A stretch of DNA of 62,106 nucleotides from an uncultured Bacteroidota bacterium (GCA_903851365.1 CAINOB010000003.1:1-62106), one strand, 5' to 3'. Positions 35,630-45,551 are shown, counted from the first letter of the stretch. Notes: a model not told the origin generated them from the sequence alone. Translations and numbers: made by a program.

Positions 35630-37966
35630 ATGAAAGAAGCAGATCACACAAAAAAATATTTGAAAATATTCTGGTTGATTTTCGGGGGGGGTATAGTTTT
35701 TGTCTTCATATTCTTCACCATGATTTCCTATGGTCTACTGGGATACATGCCGTCTTTTGAATCTCTGGAAAATCCTAAAATGATTGAGGCCACTCAGGTA
35801 ATTTCCGAAGATGGGGTTCCCTTGGGTGCTTTTTTCTCCGCTCAGGAGAACCGGGAGATTATCCCGTTTAATAAGATCAGCCCCTACATGATAGGTGCTA
35901 TCATATCCATTGAAGATCAGAGGTATTACAAACATTCAGGGATTGATTTTCTTGGATTGATGAGGGTACTGGTAAAAAGTGTGATTTTGCACCAGGATAC
36001 CGGCGGCGGCAGCACATTAACCCAACAGTTGGCCAAAAACCTGTTCCCGCGTGAAGACTCATTGAATAAAGTTGGATTCGCTGTGCGGAAATTCCGTGAA
36101 TGGGTAATCGCTGTTAAGCTGGAAAAAACTTTTACCAAGGAGGAAATCCTCGCACTTTACCTCAATAAGCTGAGCTTTGTCAACAATGCCGAAGGGATAG
36201 AAACTGCCTCCTGGGTTTATTTTAATAAGACTGCCAGTCAGTTGGAAATTCATGAGGCTGCAATGCTGGCCGGAATGGCAAAAAACCCATCACTGTACAA
36301 TCCTCTCAAATTTGGCACTAAAAACACTTTGCCCCGACGAAATACTGTTCTCGACAAAATGAAGGACCGCGGCTATGCCACGGCCATTGCCGTTCAAAAA
36401 GCCAAATCAATGGACTTGAGCTTGAACTATCACCGGGTTGACCATAAAGTGGGCCGTGCAACCTATTTCAGGGAATATCTTCGTGGTTTGCTTATGGAAA
36501 GCCGCCCAAAGAGCGATGCCGGTGCTGCAGCCTGGGATGCAAATCCGTTAAGGGGATTTTGCTTTAAACATCTAAAATCCGATGGTACACCCTATAATTT
36601 GTACCGCGATGGCCTCCGGATTTATACCACCATCGATTCCCATATGCAACAATATGCCGAAGAGGCTGTGGTTGAGCATCTGAGTAAGGATCTTCAGAAA
36701 ACTTTTGATAAAGAACTCAGGAGATTGAGGCGAATACCTTTTTCTAATTCCGCCTCCGATGATGAAATAACCAGATCGATGAACGCGGCCATGGGCTGGA
36801 GCGAAAGATACCGTTCTCTTAAAAAAGACCAGGGCTTATCCGATGAGGAGATCAGGAAACAGTTCAACACCCCTATAAAAATGTCGGTTTTCAGTTGGAA
36901 AGGTGAAAGAGATACTATTCTGACACCAATGGATTCCATTCGATATTACAAGCGCTTTCTGCGATCTGCATTTATGGCAATCACTCCGAAAACCGGACAT
37001 GTAAAAGCTTATGTCGGAGGTCCGGATTACCGCTATTTCCAGTACGATCAAATCATGCAGGGAAAACGCCAGGTTGGATCGGTATTCAAACCGTTTGTTT
37101 ATACAGTGGCTATGGAAAACGGACTGTCACCATGCTATGAGGTTCCAAACGTTCCGGTAGTTTTTACAGGCAATTTCAAGGGAGTGGAAGGCAGCACTTA
37201 TGAGCCTGAATTCTCCGAAGCTGATGAGCTGGACGGTCAGATGGTAACCCTCAGGACCGGACTTTCTAAATCGTTGAACCAGATATCTGCCTGGGTAATG
37301 AAGCAGTACAATCCTGAAGCAGTTATTGAGGTTGCCCGCAAAGTGGGTATAAAGTCGCCTATCGATCCTGTAATTCCGATCTGCGTTGGAGCTGTCGATC
37401 TTCCTGTGTACGAAGTTGCCGGGGCATTCACTGCTTTTGCTAATAAAGGCATCTGGGTGGAGCCGATGATGGTTACCAGAATTGAGGATAAGCACGGCAA
37501 TCTGCTGGCTTCATTCAACACACAAGAAGAGGTTGCAATGAGCGAAGAAACGGCCTATAAAATGCTCTATATGATGGAGGGAGTAACCAGTAACGAAGGA
37601 ACCGGTCGTCGTCTGCGGGGCAAATACGAATTCACCAATCCAATAGCCGGGAAAACTGGTACTACCAATAACTTTGCTGATGGATGGTTCGTAGGAATCG
37701 TGCCCGACCTGATTGGTGCAGCCTGGACTGGTGCCGAGGATAAAATGGTTCATTTTACTAACCACGATAATGGTCAGGGGTCGAATATGGCACTGCCGAT
37801 CTGGGCACTGTTCATGAAAAAGGTTTATGCCGATCCATCACTGAATGTATCTCAGGGCAGTTTTGAACGTCCCCTTACTTTGACGGATGCCCTGAATTGC
37901 GATGGTACACAGCCGCAAACGGTGAAACCGGGGAAAAGAAAGAAATCGGACTTTGATGATTTTTAG
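35630..37966 (+). CDS. Class A penicillin-binding protein (PBP1A-like)
   Basis: This bifunctional enzyme polymerises and cross-links peptidoglycan. From the ATG at 35630 it has 778 residues: one transmembrane helix (about 13-38), a GT51 glycosyltransferase domain with catalytic E95 in SIEDQRYYKHSGID and GGGSTLTQQLAKNLF, and a transpeptidase domain with nucleophile S484 in GSVFK, then SLN (SLSKSLNQIS) and KTGTTNNFADGW. The C-terminal tail is lysine-rich. An in-frame TTG further upstream is not needed. The stop overlaps the convergent radA gene by 4 bp. Confidence 0.95.
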   Translation: MKEADHTKKYLKIFWLIFGGGIVFVFIFFTMISYGLLGYMPSFESLENPKMIEATQVISEDGVPLGAFFSAQENREIIPFNKISPYMIGAIISIEDQRYYKHSGIDFLGLMRVLVKSVILHQDTGGGSTLTQQLAKNLFPREDSLNKVGFAVRKFREWVIAVKLEKTFTKEEILALYLNKLSFVNNAEGIETASWVYFNKTASQLEIHEAAMLAGMAKNPSLYNPLKFGTKNTLPRRNTVLDKMKDRGYATAIAVQKAKSMDLSLNYHRVDHKVGRATYFREYLRGLLMESRPKSDAGAAAWDANPLRGFCFKHLKSDGTPYNLYRDGLRIYTTIDSHMQQYAEEAVVEHLSKDLQKTFDKELRRLRRIPFSNSASDDEITRSMNAAMGWSERYRSLKKDQGLSDEEIRKQFNTPIKMSVFSWKGERDTILTPMDSIRYYKRFLRSAFMAITPKTGHVKAYVGGPDYRYFQYDQIMQGKRQVGSVFKPFVYTVAMENGLSPCYEVPNVPVVFTGNFKGVEGSTYEPEFSEADELDGQMVTLRTGLSKSLNQISAWVMKQYNPEAVIEVARKVGIKSPIDPVIPICVGAVDLPVYEVAGAFTAFANKGIWVEPMMVTRIEDKHGNLLASFNTQEEVAMSEETAYKMLYMMEGVTSNEGTGRRLRGKYEFTNPIAGKTGTTNNFADGWFVGIVPDLIGAAWTGAEDKMVHFTNHDNGQGSNMALPIWALFMKKVYADPSLNVSQGSFERPLTLTDALNCDGTQPQTVKPGKRKKSDFDDF

Positions 37967-39318
37967 GTAAAGAGCTCTTTCAGAAGATCTCCGAGGTGTC
38001 TCACCGGCACAATCTCAATTTGAAATCTCTTCAGATCGATACCTTTTTTGTTGTAGGAGGGAATAAATATTCGTTTAAACCCAAGGCGGCTGGCTTCAGC
38101 CAGGCGATTTTCGATGCGGTTCACCGGTCGCGCTTCTCCTGAAAGACCAATCTCACCGGTAAAACAAAATTGCTGATCAAGCGGCAGATTTTTATCAGAG
38201 GAGAGGATCGCTGCAATGACAGCAAGGTCGGTGGCGGGATCGGTAATCCGCAATCCTCCGGCCATATTCAGAAAAACATCTTTGGCTGCCAGCCGAAAAC
38301 CAGCACGTTTTTCGAGTACTGCCAGCAGCATGTTTAACCGTCGGGGATCGAAACCGGTGGTAGAACGCTGTGGTGTGCCATATACTGATGTGCTGACCAA
38401 AGCCTGAGTTTCCAGCAAAAGCGATCGCTGACCTTCCATTGATACGGAAATAGCATTGCCGCTGAGCGACAGGTCGCGATTTGCCAAAAGAAGTTCGGAA
38501 GGGTTGGTTACTTCACGCAAGCCCTTCGAATTCATTTCGAAAATCCCGAGCTCATCAGTTGAACCAAAACGGTTCTTGCTGGCACGCAGTATTCGATATT
38601 GATGGTGCAGGTCGCCCTCAAAATTAAGTACTGCATCCACCATGTGTTCGAGGACTTTAGGACCCGCAAGGTTGCCTTCTTTATTTATATGGCCTATCAG
38701 GATAACCGGCGTTTGGCTTTCCTTAGCAAATTTCATAAGATCGGTGGCACACTCCCGAATCTGGCTGATAGTACCTGCTGAACCTTCCACCCGCTCTGTC
38801 ACAAGTGTTTGGATAGAGTCGACAATCAGCAGCTCAGGTTGGAATTCATCCAGCTGCTTCATCAGGTTTTCCAGCGAAGTCTCACTTAACAGATAGAATC
38901 CGTCATGATCATCCCCGATGCGCTCTGCCCTGAGTTTCAATTGTTCCAGGCTCTCTTCACCGGATACATACAATATCTTTTTGTTAGTCAGGCGTAAGGC
39001 CATCTGCAGAACGAGGGTGGATTTTCCTATTCCGGGTTCTCCGCCAATCAGGATAATGGAACCGGGAACCAGTCCATCACCCGCTACACGGTCGAACTCC
39101 CCTATTCCACTCTTGATTCGCTGAAATGCCAACCTCTCAATTTCCGGCAGACGCTTTGGGGTAGTAAAACCGATCGTTTTCGATTTGCCCGGTCGTGCCG
39201 ATTTAACAACCATCTCTTCGACATAGGTGTTCCATTCACCGCAACTGGGGCACCGGCCTATCCATTTTGAGGAAGGAGCACCGCAGTTACTGCAGGAAAA
39301 GGTTGTTTTGGTGGCCAC
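37963..39318 (-). CDS. radA: DNA repair protein RadA
   Basis: RadA is a RecA-like ATPase that promotes branch migration in recombination repair. The 451-residue protein has an N-terminal zinc finger (C9, C12, C23, C26), Walker A GGEPGIGKS at 92-100, the RadA-specific KNRFG motif (ASKNRFGSTDELG) and a C-terminal Lon-protease-like domain (FLNMAGGLRITDPATDLAV). The start is a GTG at 39318 that shares a base with the panD stop (TAGTG), so translation is probably coupled. Confidence 0.96.
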   Translation of the reverse strand: MATKTTFSCSNCGAPSSKWIGRCPSCGEWNTYVEEMVVKSARPGKSKTIGFTTPKRLPEIERLAFQRIKSGIGEFDRVAGDGLVPGSIILIGGEPGIGKSTLVLQMALRLTNKKILYVSGEESLEQLKLRAERIGDDHDGFYLLSETSLENLMKQLDEFQPELLIVDSIQTLVTERVEGSAGTISQIRECATDLMKFAKESQTPVILIGHINKEGNLAGPKVLEHMVDAVLNFEGDLHHQYRILRASKNRFGSTDELGIFEMNSKGLREVTNPSELLLANRDLSLSGNAISVSMEGQRSLLLETQALVSTSVYGTPQRSTTGFDPRRLNMLLAVLEKRAGFRLAAKDVFLNMAGGLRITDPATDLAVIAAILSSDKNLPLDQQFCFTGEIGLSGEARPVNRIENRLAEASRLGFKRIFIPSYNKKGIDLKRFQIEIVPVRHLGDLLKELFT

Positions 39319-39671
39319 TATTTAACAAGTCGGTTGGTAGCGGTATCAGGGAAAACGAGCCAGGGTTTGAATGTTTTGGCCTCTTCGAAGTCCATTGTTG
39401 CATAGGAGATAATAATGACGACATCTCCGATCTGAGCTTTGCGGGCAGCAGGACCGTTGAGGCAAATATTGCCCGAACCGCGTACGCCTTTGATAACATA
39501 AGTCTCCAGACGTTCGCCATTATTGATGTTTACGATCTGAACCTTCTCATTTTCAATGAGATTTGCAGCATCCATGAGATCTTCGTCGATAGTAATGCTT
39601 CCGACATACTGAAGGTTAGCCTCCGATATCGTTACCTTGTGAATCTTTGATTTACAGACTTCTATAAACAT
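39318..39671 (-). CDS. panD: Aspartate 1-decarboxylase
   Basis: PanD makes beta-alanine for pantothenate and CoA synthesis. The 117-residue pro-enzyme has the self-cleavage site G24-S25 (QYVGSITID), where S25 becomes the catalytic pyruvoyl group, and the conserved [20 protein letters not shown] minus-strand -7 box lies 22 bp upstream. The other pantothenate gene on this strand, panC, is separated from it by the beta-mannosidase gene. Confidence 0.96.
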   Translation of the reverse strand: MFIEVCKSKIHKVTISEANLQYVGSITIDEDLMDAANLIENEKVQIVNINNGERLETYVIKGVRGSGNICLNGPAARKAQIGDVVIIISYATMDFEEAKTFKPWLVFPDTATNRLVK

Positions 39672-39692
39672 TGTTACCTTTTAAAGCGGCTG

Positions 39693-39700
39693 CAAAGTTA
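39693..39700 (-). promoter_or_regulatory. Bacteroidota-type -7 promoter box before panD
   Basis: Reading the minus strand, TAACTTTG fits TAnnTTTG and ends 21 bp before the panD ATG. It suggests that panD-radA can be transcribed separately from the upstream beta-mannosidase gene. Confidence 0.45.
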
Positions 39701-39758
39701 AATAAATTCAGAATCAGAAAGTATTAAACGATTCAGGACCCCCAATTGTTTCGGACAG

Positions 39759-42338
39759 TTAAAATGTATCCGCAAGCGATTTAACAGCCAATGCTTTTAA
39801 CGGATTCAGCGGTGACACGGATTTCGGCAATCGGATTTCTTTCGTTTCTCCGGGCAAAATATCAAAATAATTATCCGAGAAAATTCCAGCCCTTCCATTC
39901 CATGTCATCATCAGGTTTTTGGCCAACCGATCGCTGTGAACACTTATGATCCAATCGGTACCAGCATCATTTACATTAAACTCAACAACGGGTTTTGTGA
40001 GTTGCAGGTCCTTAGGTTTTACCAGATAAAACAGGTTTGGAGAAACTTCGATATTTCTAACGGACAGGCTGGCAACAATTACCAGATCGTCCGGCTTATG
40101 TCCTCCGGTTAGCCGGTTAACCTCAATCACGATGGCTGCATTATTACTTAGCGGATCGATTTTTACCGATTTATTTTCTTCGAAAAGTAACTTGCCCGCA
40201 AGGGTAAATGTTTTTATCGAAAGGGTTCCTGATAAAAGATTCCTGTCATCGGATATTACACGGAATTCAACCTGATCTTTTAATAAAGAAGGTATGACCA
40301 CAACAGGTTCATAGGCTTTTTTCACAAAATAGTGCAGGGCTTTATAGTTCCGGAAAAAATCCGTGCCCGACCAGCTTGCAACAGGCCAGCAATCATTGAG
40401 TTGCCAATACAGGGTACCCATGCAGTAGGGTTTATTCTTGCGATGAGCGGCAATTGCAGTTTTAATACCCTCTGCCTGAAGCAGGTGGCTAACATAGAGG
40501 AAATCACCGAACTTTTTCGGAACCCGATAATCCTGAGTCATATATTCGCGGATCCGCAGGTTTCCTATTCCGCTCCGCTGATGGGAACTCATCACTGGTG
40601 ATTCGATATCCTCATCTTCGGGCAGAGTATATTTCTTAACGGCATCATATTCCGGGAATGATTGAAATCCGTATTCGCTCATAAACCGACTAATGTATTT
40701 ATTGTAAGCTCCGAAAGGGTGTTTCTGATGCCATACACCCCAGTAATGATTATCCCCTGACCGTGTTTCGTTCGTTGCCAGGATTCCCATTCCCGCGCTG
40801 GGAGAAGAATGCCAATACGGCAATGTGGGAGTCAGTTTTGTTACTGCAGATGGAAGAATTTTATGAAAAATGGTATCATAAGCTTGCCAGATCATATCCC
40901 GTTGTGATTTTGAATAGAGCTGTTTCCATCCCCACCCTGAAGATTCCTGATAGGGCCCCCAGGCAGCCTCAATTTCATTATTCCCACACCAGAGGGCAAT
41001 TGCGGGATGATTCCTGAGACGAATAATATTCTGATTTGCCTCTTCGGTCACACTTTTCAAAAAATCCGGCGTTCCAGGATACATCGAGCAGGCAAACATA
41101 AAATCCTGCCAGATGAGGATGCCTTGCTCATCGCAGAGATCATAAAAAATATCATTCTCGTAAATCCCTCCGCCCCAAACCCTTAGCATGTTCATATTAG
41201 CAAAAGCAGCTGACCCAACAACCTTTTTGTAATCATCAGCAGTCAACCGCGGAACAAAAACATCACTTGGGATATAATTCGCTCCCTTGGCAAAGACCGG
41301 GATGCCATTTACTTCGAAATAGAACGATTTCCCTTTGCCATCGGAATCAGGATCCTGAACCAACCTGATGGTACGGATACCTGTTTTAATATCATATTCG
41401 GAGAGCTTGCCGTTATTGCCTGTAATCTTGCAGGAAACCGGATAGAGTACTTGGTCGCCATACCCTTTTGGCCACCATAATTTCGGATTCTTTACCTCAA
41501 AGTCACGGATGATGTGATTTTCACCTGAAACCAGATCGGCTCTTACAGTCAGCCACTTTTCGGAACCTGCCTGAAGCTCGATGTTATAAGTACCAGCTTT
41601 CCCAACAATAAGGGTAATATCCGTTTTTAGTCTGGCTGTTTTATCTTTAATGGAAATTGTTGATATATAAACATCTGCAATGCGAACTGTACTCCAGGAT
41701 TCAATTCTGACAGGCCTCCAGATACCAGAAGGCACCAATCGCGGGCCCCAATCCCAACCGTAATGGTAGCCTGCTTTGCGTGTAAAAATGCTCACCTGAT
41801 TTGGGCCGGCTCCTCCAGTCACCGACTGGTCATTAATAGCCGGGAGCCGGATGCCATATTGTTCCTGCTTCTTCAACCCCTCAACGATCGGGGAATCAAA
41901 ATGCACTAAAAGCTCGTTTCCTTTTCCTTTTAAGAGGGGCAGGATTTCAACCCGCCAATGCATAAACATATTATCAGCCCTAAGAATCTGTTTCCCGTTC
42001 AAATAAACAGTGGCATAGGTATCAAGCCCGTCAAAGACCAGCTCAGCGTGTTCTGATTTCATCCACAGGGGATCTGCATCAAACGATGTTTTATAATCCC
42101 AGCCAGCTTTATCAATCCATTGAACATCCCTCTCCACCATTCGAAAGAAGGGATCGGGTATTTTCTCATTTGCAATCAGGTCGGTTTGCACAGTGCCGGG
42201 AACGGTTGCGGGAAGCCATTCATTCAAACCCGACTGAGAAAACTGCCATCCTTTGTTTATCAGGGTACTGGAAAATTCCTGAGAAAAAGATTGAGCTGCA
42301 ATTAGAATGGCAAAAATGGCAATAAAGAATTTTTTCAT
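39759..42338 (-). CDS. Secreted beta-mannosidase, GH2 family
   Basis: The 859-residue enzyme has a signal peptide (FIAIFAILIAAQSFSQ) and the multi-domain layout of GH2 beta-mannosidases: a jelly-roll sugar-binding domain, an Ig-like domain, the TIM barrel and C-terminal beta domains. The probable acid/base is the glutamate of WCGNNEIEAAW and the nucleophile the glutamate of SRFMSEYGFQS. It removes terminal beta-mannose from manno-oligosaccharides or glycans in the periplasm or outside. It sits 9 bp downstream of panC and upstream of panD on the same strand, an unusual place for a glycosidase. Confidence 0.93.
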   Translation of the reverse strand: MKKFFIAIFAILIAAQSFSQEFSSTLINKGWQFSQSGLNEWLPATVPGTVQTDLIANEKIPDPFFRMVERDVQWIDKAGWDYKTSFDADPLWMKSEHAELVFDGLDTYATVYLNGKQILRADNMFMHWRVEILPLLKGKGNELLVHFDSPIVEGLKKQEQYGIRLPAINDQSVTGGAGPNQVSIFTRKAGYHYGWDWGPRLVPSGIWRPVRIESWSTVRIADVYISTISIKDKTARLKTDITLIVGKAGTYNIELQAGSEKWLTVRADLVSGENHIIRDFEVKNPKLWWPKGYGDQVLYPVSCKITGNNGKLSEYDIKTGIRTIRLVQDPDSDGKGKSFYFEVNGIPVFAKGANYIPSDVFVPRLTADDYKKVVGSAAFANMNMLRVWGGGIYENDIFYDLCDEQGILIWQDFMFACSMYPGTPDFLKSVTEEANQNIIRLRNHPAIALWCGNNEIEAAWGPYQESSGWGWKQLYSKSQRDMIWQAYDTIFHKILPSAVTKLTPTLPYWHSSPSAGMGILATNETRSGDNHYWGVWHQKHPFGAYNKYISRFMSEYGFQSFPEYDAVKKYTLPEDEDIESPVMSSHQRSGIGNLRIREYMTQDYRVPKKFGDFLYVSHLLQAEGIKTAIAAHRKNKPYCMGTLYWQLNDCWPVASWSGTDFFRNYKALHYFVKKAYEPVVVIPSLLKDQVEFRVISDDRNLLSGTLSIKTFTLAGKLLFEENKSVKIDPLSNNAAIVIEVNRLTGGHKPDDLVIVASLSVRNIEVSPNLFYLVKPKDLQLTKPVVEFNVNDAGTDWIISVHSDRLAKNLMMTWNGRAGIFSDNYFDILPGETKEIRLPKSVSPLNPLKALAVKSLADTF

Positions 42339-42347
42339 GGTAAAGGT

Positions 42348-43199
42348 CTAACGTATACAATGCACATTGTCGATCAGCCGGACATCACCAGCCTGAACGG
42401 CAATAAAACAGCGGATATTATCAGATTCTTTCCAGCTTTTCACTGGCTGGAGTGAAATTTCATCAGCAAATTCAACATATTCAACTTCCAGCAGGCCTGT
42501 ACGGTTCAGGGTTTTAGTAACGATCTTTTTTAAGTCTTCCGGCGTTCCCAAATCGATATTTTCAGCTGCATGACTGATGGCCTGATAAATCATGGGAGCA
42601 AAACTTCGGTGATCGGGTGTCAGTCTGATATTTCTGGAGCTCATGGCCAGACCATCGTATTCGCGAATAATCGGGCATGGAATAATATCGACTTTAAGCT
42701 GCTCAATTATAGCAAGTTGCTTGATAATTGCAAGTTGTTGGAAATCCTTTTCACCAAAATACGCTCTATCGGGATTCACAATTCGGAACAACTTATTTAC
42801 GACCACACCAACCCCATTAAAATGGCCCGGACGGAACCTGCCTTCCATCACTGTAGCCAGCTGACCAAAATCATAAATATGGGTTTCCGGTTCAGGATAC
42901 ATCTCAGCTTCCGAAGGAGTAAAAATAATATCATCATCTTTAAGAAATGGTTGCAACAGTTTCACATCAGCAGCCAGATCTCTGGGATATTTTATCAGGT
43001 CATCCGGATTATTGAACTGAATTGGATTTACAAAGATGCTCACAACAACCTGGTCGTTTTCACTCGCAGCAAGGCGTACAAGCGAGAGGTGCCCTTCATG
43101 GAGAGCTCCCATCGTTGGGACCAAACCCACAGAAAGGTGCTTGTCAGAGAGGGAACGGAGGTGCTGCTGAGTTGAATTTATGGTTTCAAATATCTTCAT
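42348..43199 (-). CDS. panC: Pantothenate synthetase
   Basis: PanC joins pantoate and beta-alanine using ATP. The 283-residue protein has the HIGH-like HEGH (34-37) in VPTMGALHEGHLSL, the ATP/pantoate motifs VSIFVNPIQFN, GRFRPGHFNGV, AYFGEKDFQQLAII and the KMSKS equivalent MSSRN. Length and motif order are normal. It is divergent from the GT5-like gene and heads a minus-strand run with the beta-mannosidase and panD. Confidence 0.97.
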   Translation of the reverse strand: MKIFETINSTQQHLRSLSDKHLSVGLVPTMGALHEGHLSLVRLAASENDQVVVSIFVNPIQFNNPDDLIKYPRDLAADVKLLQPFLKDDDIIFTPSEAEMYPEPETHIYDFGQLATVMEGRFRPGHFNGVGVVVNKLFRIVNPDRAYFGEKDFQQLAIIKQLAIIEQLKVDIIPCPIIREYDGLAMSSRNIRLTPDHRSFAPMIYQAISHAAENIDLGTPEDLKKIVTKTLNRTGLLEVEYVEFADEISLQPVKSWKESDNIRCFIAVQAGDVRLIDNVHCIR

Positions 43200-43291
43200 T
43201 TCGAGTTTAAATGGCAGACGAAAATAGCCATAATTTGATGTTGATAACCCATTAGTAATGTTAACAAGTACGGAATTACTTCATTTATTCA

Positions 43292-43299
43292 TACCTTTG
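43292..43299 (+). promoter_or_regulatory. Bacteroidota-type -7 promoter box before the GT5-like gene
   Basis: TACCTTTG matches TAnnTTTG and ends 26 bp before the ATG at 43326. It lies in the 126-bp divergent region shared with panC. Confidence 0.5.
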
Positions 43300-43325
43300 C
43301 GTTCAGAAAGGAAAAATCCGACAGG

Positions 43326-44135
43326 ATGAAAAAGCCAAGGGTTCTTTATATATCCCAAGAAATTACGCCCTATCTACCTGAAACAGAGATGGCTACGATT
43401 AGTCGTTTGCTGCCGCAGGGGATACAGGAGCGCGGAAGGGAAATCCGAACTTTTATGCCACGTTTCGGTATGGTGAATGAACGCCGAAACCAGTTGCACG
43501 AAGTCATACGCCTTTCGGGTATGAATCTGATCATTAATGAAACAGATCATCCCCTAATCATCAAGGTTGCCTCAATTCAGGCTGCCAGGATGCAGGTGTA
43601 TTTTATTGACAATGAAGATTATTTTCAGCGAAAGGCCATTTTAACCGATGAAACCGGAGCTGAGTTTCCAGATAACGACGAACGGGCGATCTTTTTTGCC
43701 CGCGGCGTATTGGAGACCGTCCGGAAATTAAGATGGACTCCCGACCTGGTCCATTGTCATGGATGGTTTACCTCATTGATCCCGTTATACCTGAAGAAGG
43801 TATTTCATGATGACCCCTTGTTCGGCCACGCCAAAGTGGTCTATTCATTATATCAGGATTCATTTGCCAAGCCTCTGCATGAGACTTTTAAACAAAAAAT
43901 TCTGATGCCGGGTATTAAACCGGCAGATGTCGACGTTATTACTTTGCCGGATTTTGCAAATTTGAGCCAGATGGCCATTACCCATTCCGATGCGGTAATG
44001 ATCGGCAGTAAATTGATAAACCCGGAAGTTGATTCATTCCTGCGAAAATCGGGTAAGCCGTTTCTGGAATACCAGGAACCCGACAATTTTATCGAAGCTT
44101 ATTCGACCTTTTATAAGGATGTGTTAGGGGTCTGA
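43326..44135 (+). CDS. Glycogen/starch synthase N-terminal-domain protein (GT5-like, single domain)
   Basis: The 269-residue protein matches only the N-terminal catalytic half of GT5 glycogen synthases (PRVLYISQEITPYLPE, DLVHCHGWFTSLIP, KVVYSLYQDSF). The C-terminal GT1-type domain that holds much of the ADP-glucose site is absent, and the N-terminal KxGGLxDV glucan/ADP motif is replaced by PETEMATISR. It is a known compact form in Bacteroidota annotated as glycogen synthase. Glycogen synthesis by this protein alone seems unlikely; a binding or regulatory role is possible. It is followed 19 bp later by the DUF4270 gene. Confidence 0.82.
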   Translation: MKKPRVLYISQEITPYLPETEMATISRLLPQGIQERGREIRTFMPRFGMVNERRNQLHEVIRLSGMNLIINETDHPLIIKVASIQAARMQVYFIDNEDYFQRKAILTDETGAEFPDNDERAIFFARGVLETVRKLRWTPDLVHCHGWFTSLIPLYLKKVFHDDPLFGHAKVVYSLYQDSFAKPLHETFKQKILMPGIKPADVDVITLPDFANLSQMAITHSDAVMIGSKLINPEVDSFLRKSGKPFLEYQEPDNFIEAYSTFYKDVLGV

Positions 44136-44154
44136 TATTATTACATATAGATAA

Positions 44155-45438
44155 ATGGTCAATACTTTATTACGCAGAACTGGCATCGCTTTGTTAACCG
44201 GCAGCCTACTGTTGTTGTCGTATACTAGTTGCACAAATAGTGATGAGATTGGTTTGAACCTTACCCCTCCGGGTGAACGTTTTCATTATATTGTGGATTC
44301 AAGCACAGTTATCACTGCTACTACCCTGCGGCAAGATTCGATCACCTCGGAGAAAAGGACCTCATCACTTCTCGGAAGTATGAACGACCCGATCTTCGGC
44401 AGATCGACGGCCAGCCTGATCACCCAACTAAGGCTTTCATCAAATGAGGTAGATTTCGGAGTAAATCCCCAGATTGACTCGATAGTCCTTCTTCTCAAAT
44501 ATAAGGGATCTTACGGAGATACTACCCAGCTTCAGAGTATGAAGATTTATGAGCTGACCAATGATCTTTATTTCGATACCACCTATTATTCCAATCATAA
44601 AATGACGGGTGCTTATAACCCCGAAGCCAGTATCGGAACCTATTCCTACTATCCAAAACCTAATCAGGATTCTGTTTTAATTCGACTGTCCAATGATTTC
44701 GGAAATAAGCTATTAAAGACCGATACTTCTCATCTTTCGAATAATACCACCTGGCTTTCCTATTTCAAGGGATTATATCTCAAATCGGACGAGGTAGAGC
44801 AAGGCGGATCCATTGTTTATTACGACTTTACCAATGGCAAGTCAAGACTTCAGATACATTATCATAATGATACAACTGATTCTCTGTTATATGAGGTAGT
44901 CATCAACAGCAACTGCAGTTGGGTTAACTTATTCAATCATAATTATTCAGGTACCCCGATTGAGAATCAGATCAATGATTCCGTTTACACCCATCCTCAG
45001 GTTTATGTACAAAGTATGGGCGGACTCCGTTCGAAGTTAAAAGTGGACCTGCCGGAAGCGATATTGAGCAAGATAAATACCGGTGTTACCATTAATAAGG
45101 CCGAACTGATAATTACCCTGCCTGATGATCCTACGGCCAGCTCCTTCCAACTTCCCGCTTCGATGAGAGTTTTTAACGTTGGGGCCAATAATCAGAATGT
45201 GTTTATTGGTGACATAACACTCGGGGAGTCATACTATGGCGGCACCTACCAGTCGGCAACAAAAACATACAAGTTTAATGTCGGACGGCATATTCAGAAT
45301 CTTGTTCATCCTAATCCTGCCAAGAGGCTCGAAAACACTGGATTGATGGTAGTTCTGACAGATGAAAGAACAAGTGCCAACAGAATAATTCTGGATAACA
45401 AAATCAAGCTTGTAATAACTTATACACCCTTGCAGTAA
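44155..45438 (+). CDS. DUF4270 lipoprotein
   Basis: The 427-residue protein has an N-terminal signal with a lipobox-like YTSC (C26) and then a beta-rich DUF4270 domain (LLGSMNDPIFGRSTASLITQ, FEDIGL-type strands, and a late HIQNLVHPN). DUF4270 proteins are exported lipoproteins of Bacteroidota without a proven role. From memory the neighbourhood (GT5-like gene upstream, glmS downstream) recurs in the phylum. A GGCA-rich repeat starts directly after the stop. Confidence 0.85.
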   Translation: MVNTLLRRTGIALLTGSLLLLSYTSCTNSDEIGLNLTPPGERFHYIVDSSTVITATTLRQDSITSEKRTSSLLGSMNDPIFGRSTASLITQLRLSSNEVDFGVNPQIDSIVLLLKYKGSYGDTTQLQSMKIYELTNDLYFDTTYYSNHKMTGAYNPEASIGTYSYYPKPNQDSVLIRLSNDFGNKLLKTDTSHLSNNTTWLSYFKGLYLKSDEVEQGGSIVYYDFTNGKSRLQIHYHNDTTDSLLYEVVINSNCSWVNLFNHNYSGTPIENQINDSVYTHPQVYVQSMGGLRSKLKVDLPEAILSKINTGVTINKAELIITLPDDPTASSFQLPASMRVFNVGANNQNVFIGDITLGESYYGGTYQSATKTYKFNVGRHIQNLVHPNPAKRLENTGLMVVLTDERTSANRIILDNKIKLVITYTPLQ

Positions 45439-45496
45439 GGCAAAGGGCAAGAGGGCAGGAAGGCAAAAGTAAAGGCACAAGGCATAAGGCAGAAGG
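45439..45496. repeat. GGCA-rich degenerate repeat after the DUF4270 gene
   Basis: A purine-rich tract with GGCA every 6-9 bases starts directly after the stop (ggcaaagggcaagagggcag and on). Its first 30 bases match the tract after rfbB (18860) nearly base for base. Confidence 0.75.
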
Positions 45497-45518
45497 AAAG
45501 TATTAAGTTTTAAGGATA

Positions 45519-45551
45519 AAGGCCGAAGGGGAGAACTCTTCAGCCTTTTTT
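45519..45551 (+). terminator. Rho-independent terminator after the DUF4270 gene
   Basis: The arms AAGGCCGAAG and CTTCAGCCTT form a 10-bp stem with one mismatch, closed by a loop of about 9 nt, and the last arm continues into a T-run. It would end the GT5-like/DUF4270 transcript before glmS. Confidence 0.75.

Noticed and set aside
42695-42740. Internal repeat AIIKQL/AIIEQL in panC as a duplication
   Set aside because: The segment has the same length as in other PanC proteins, so the similarity is by chance.
42570-43175. 201-codon plus-strand frame inside panC
   Set aside because: It is antisense to panC, whose motifs are complete; no start context or family support.
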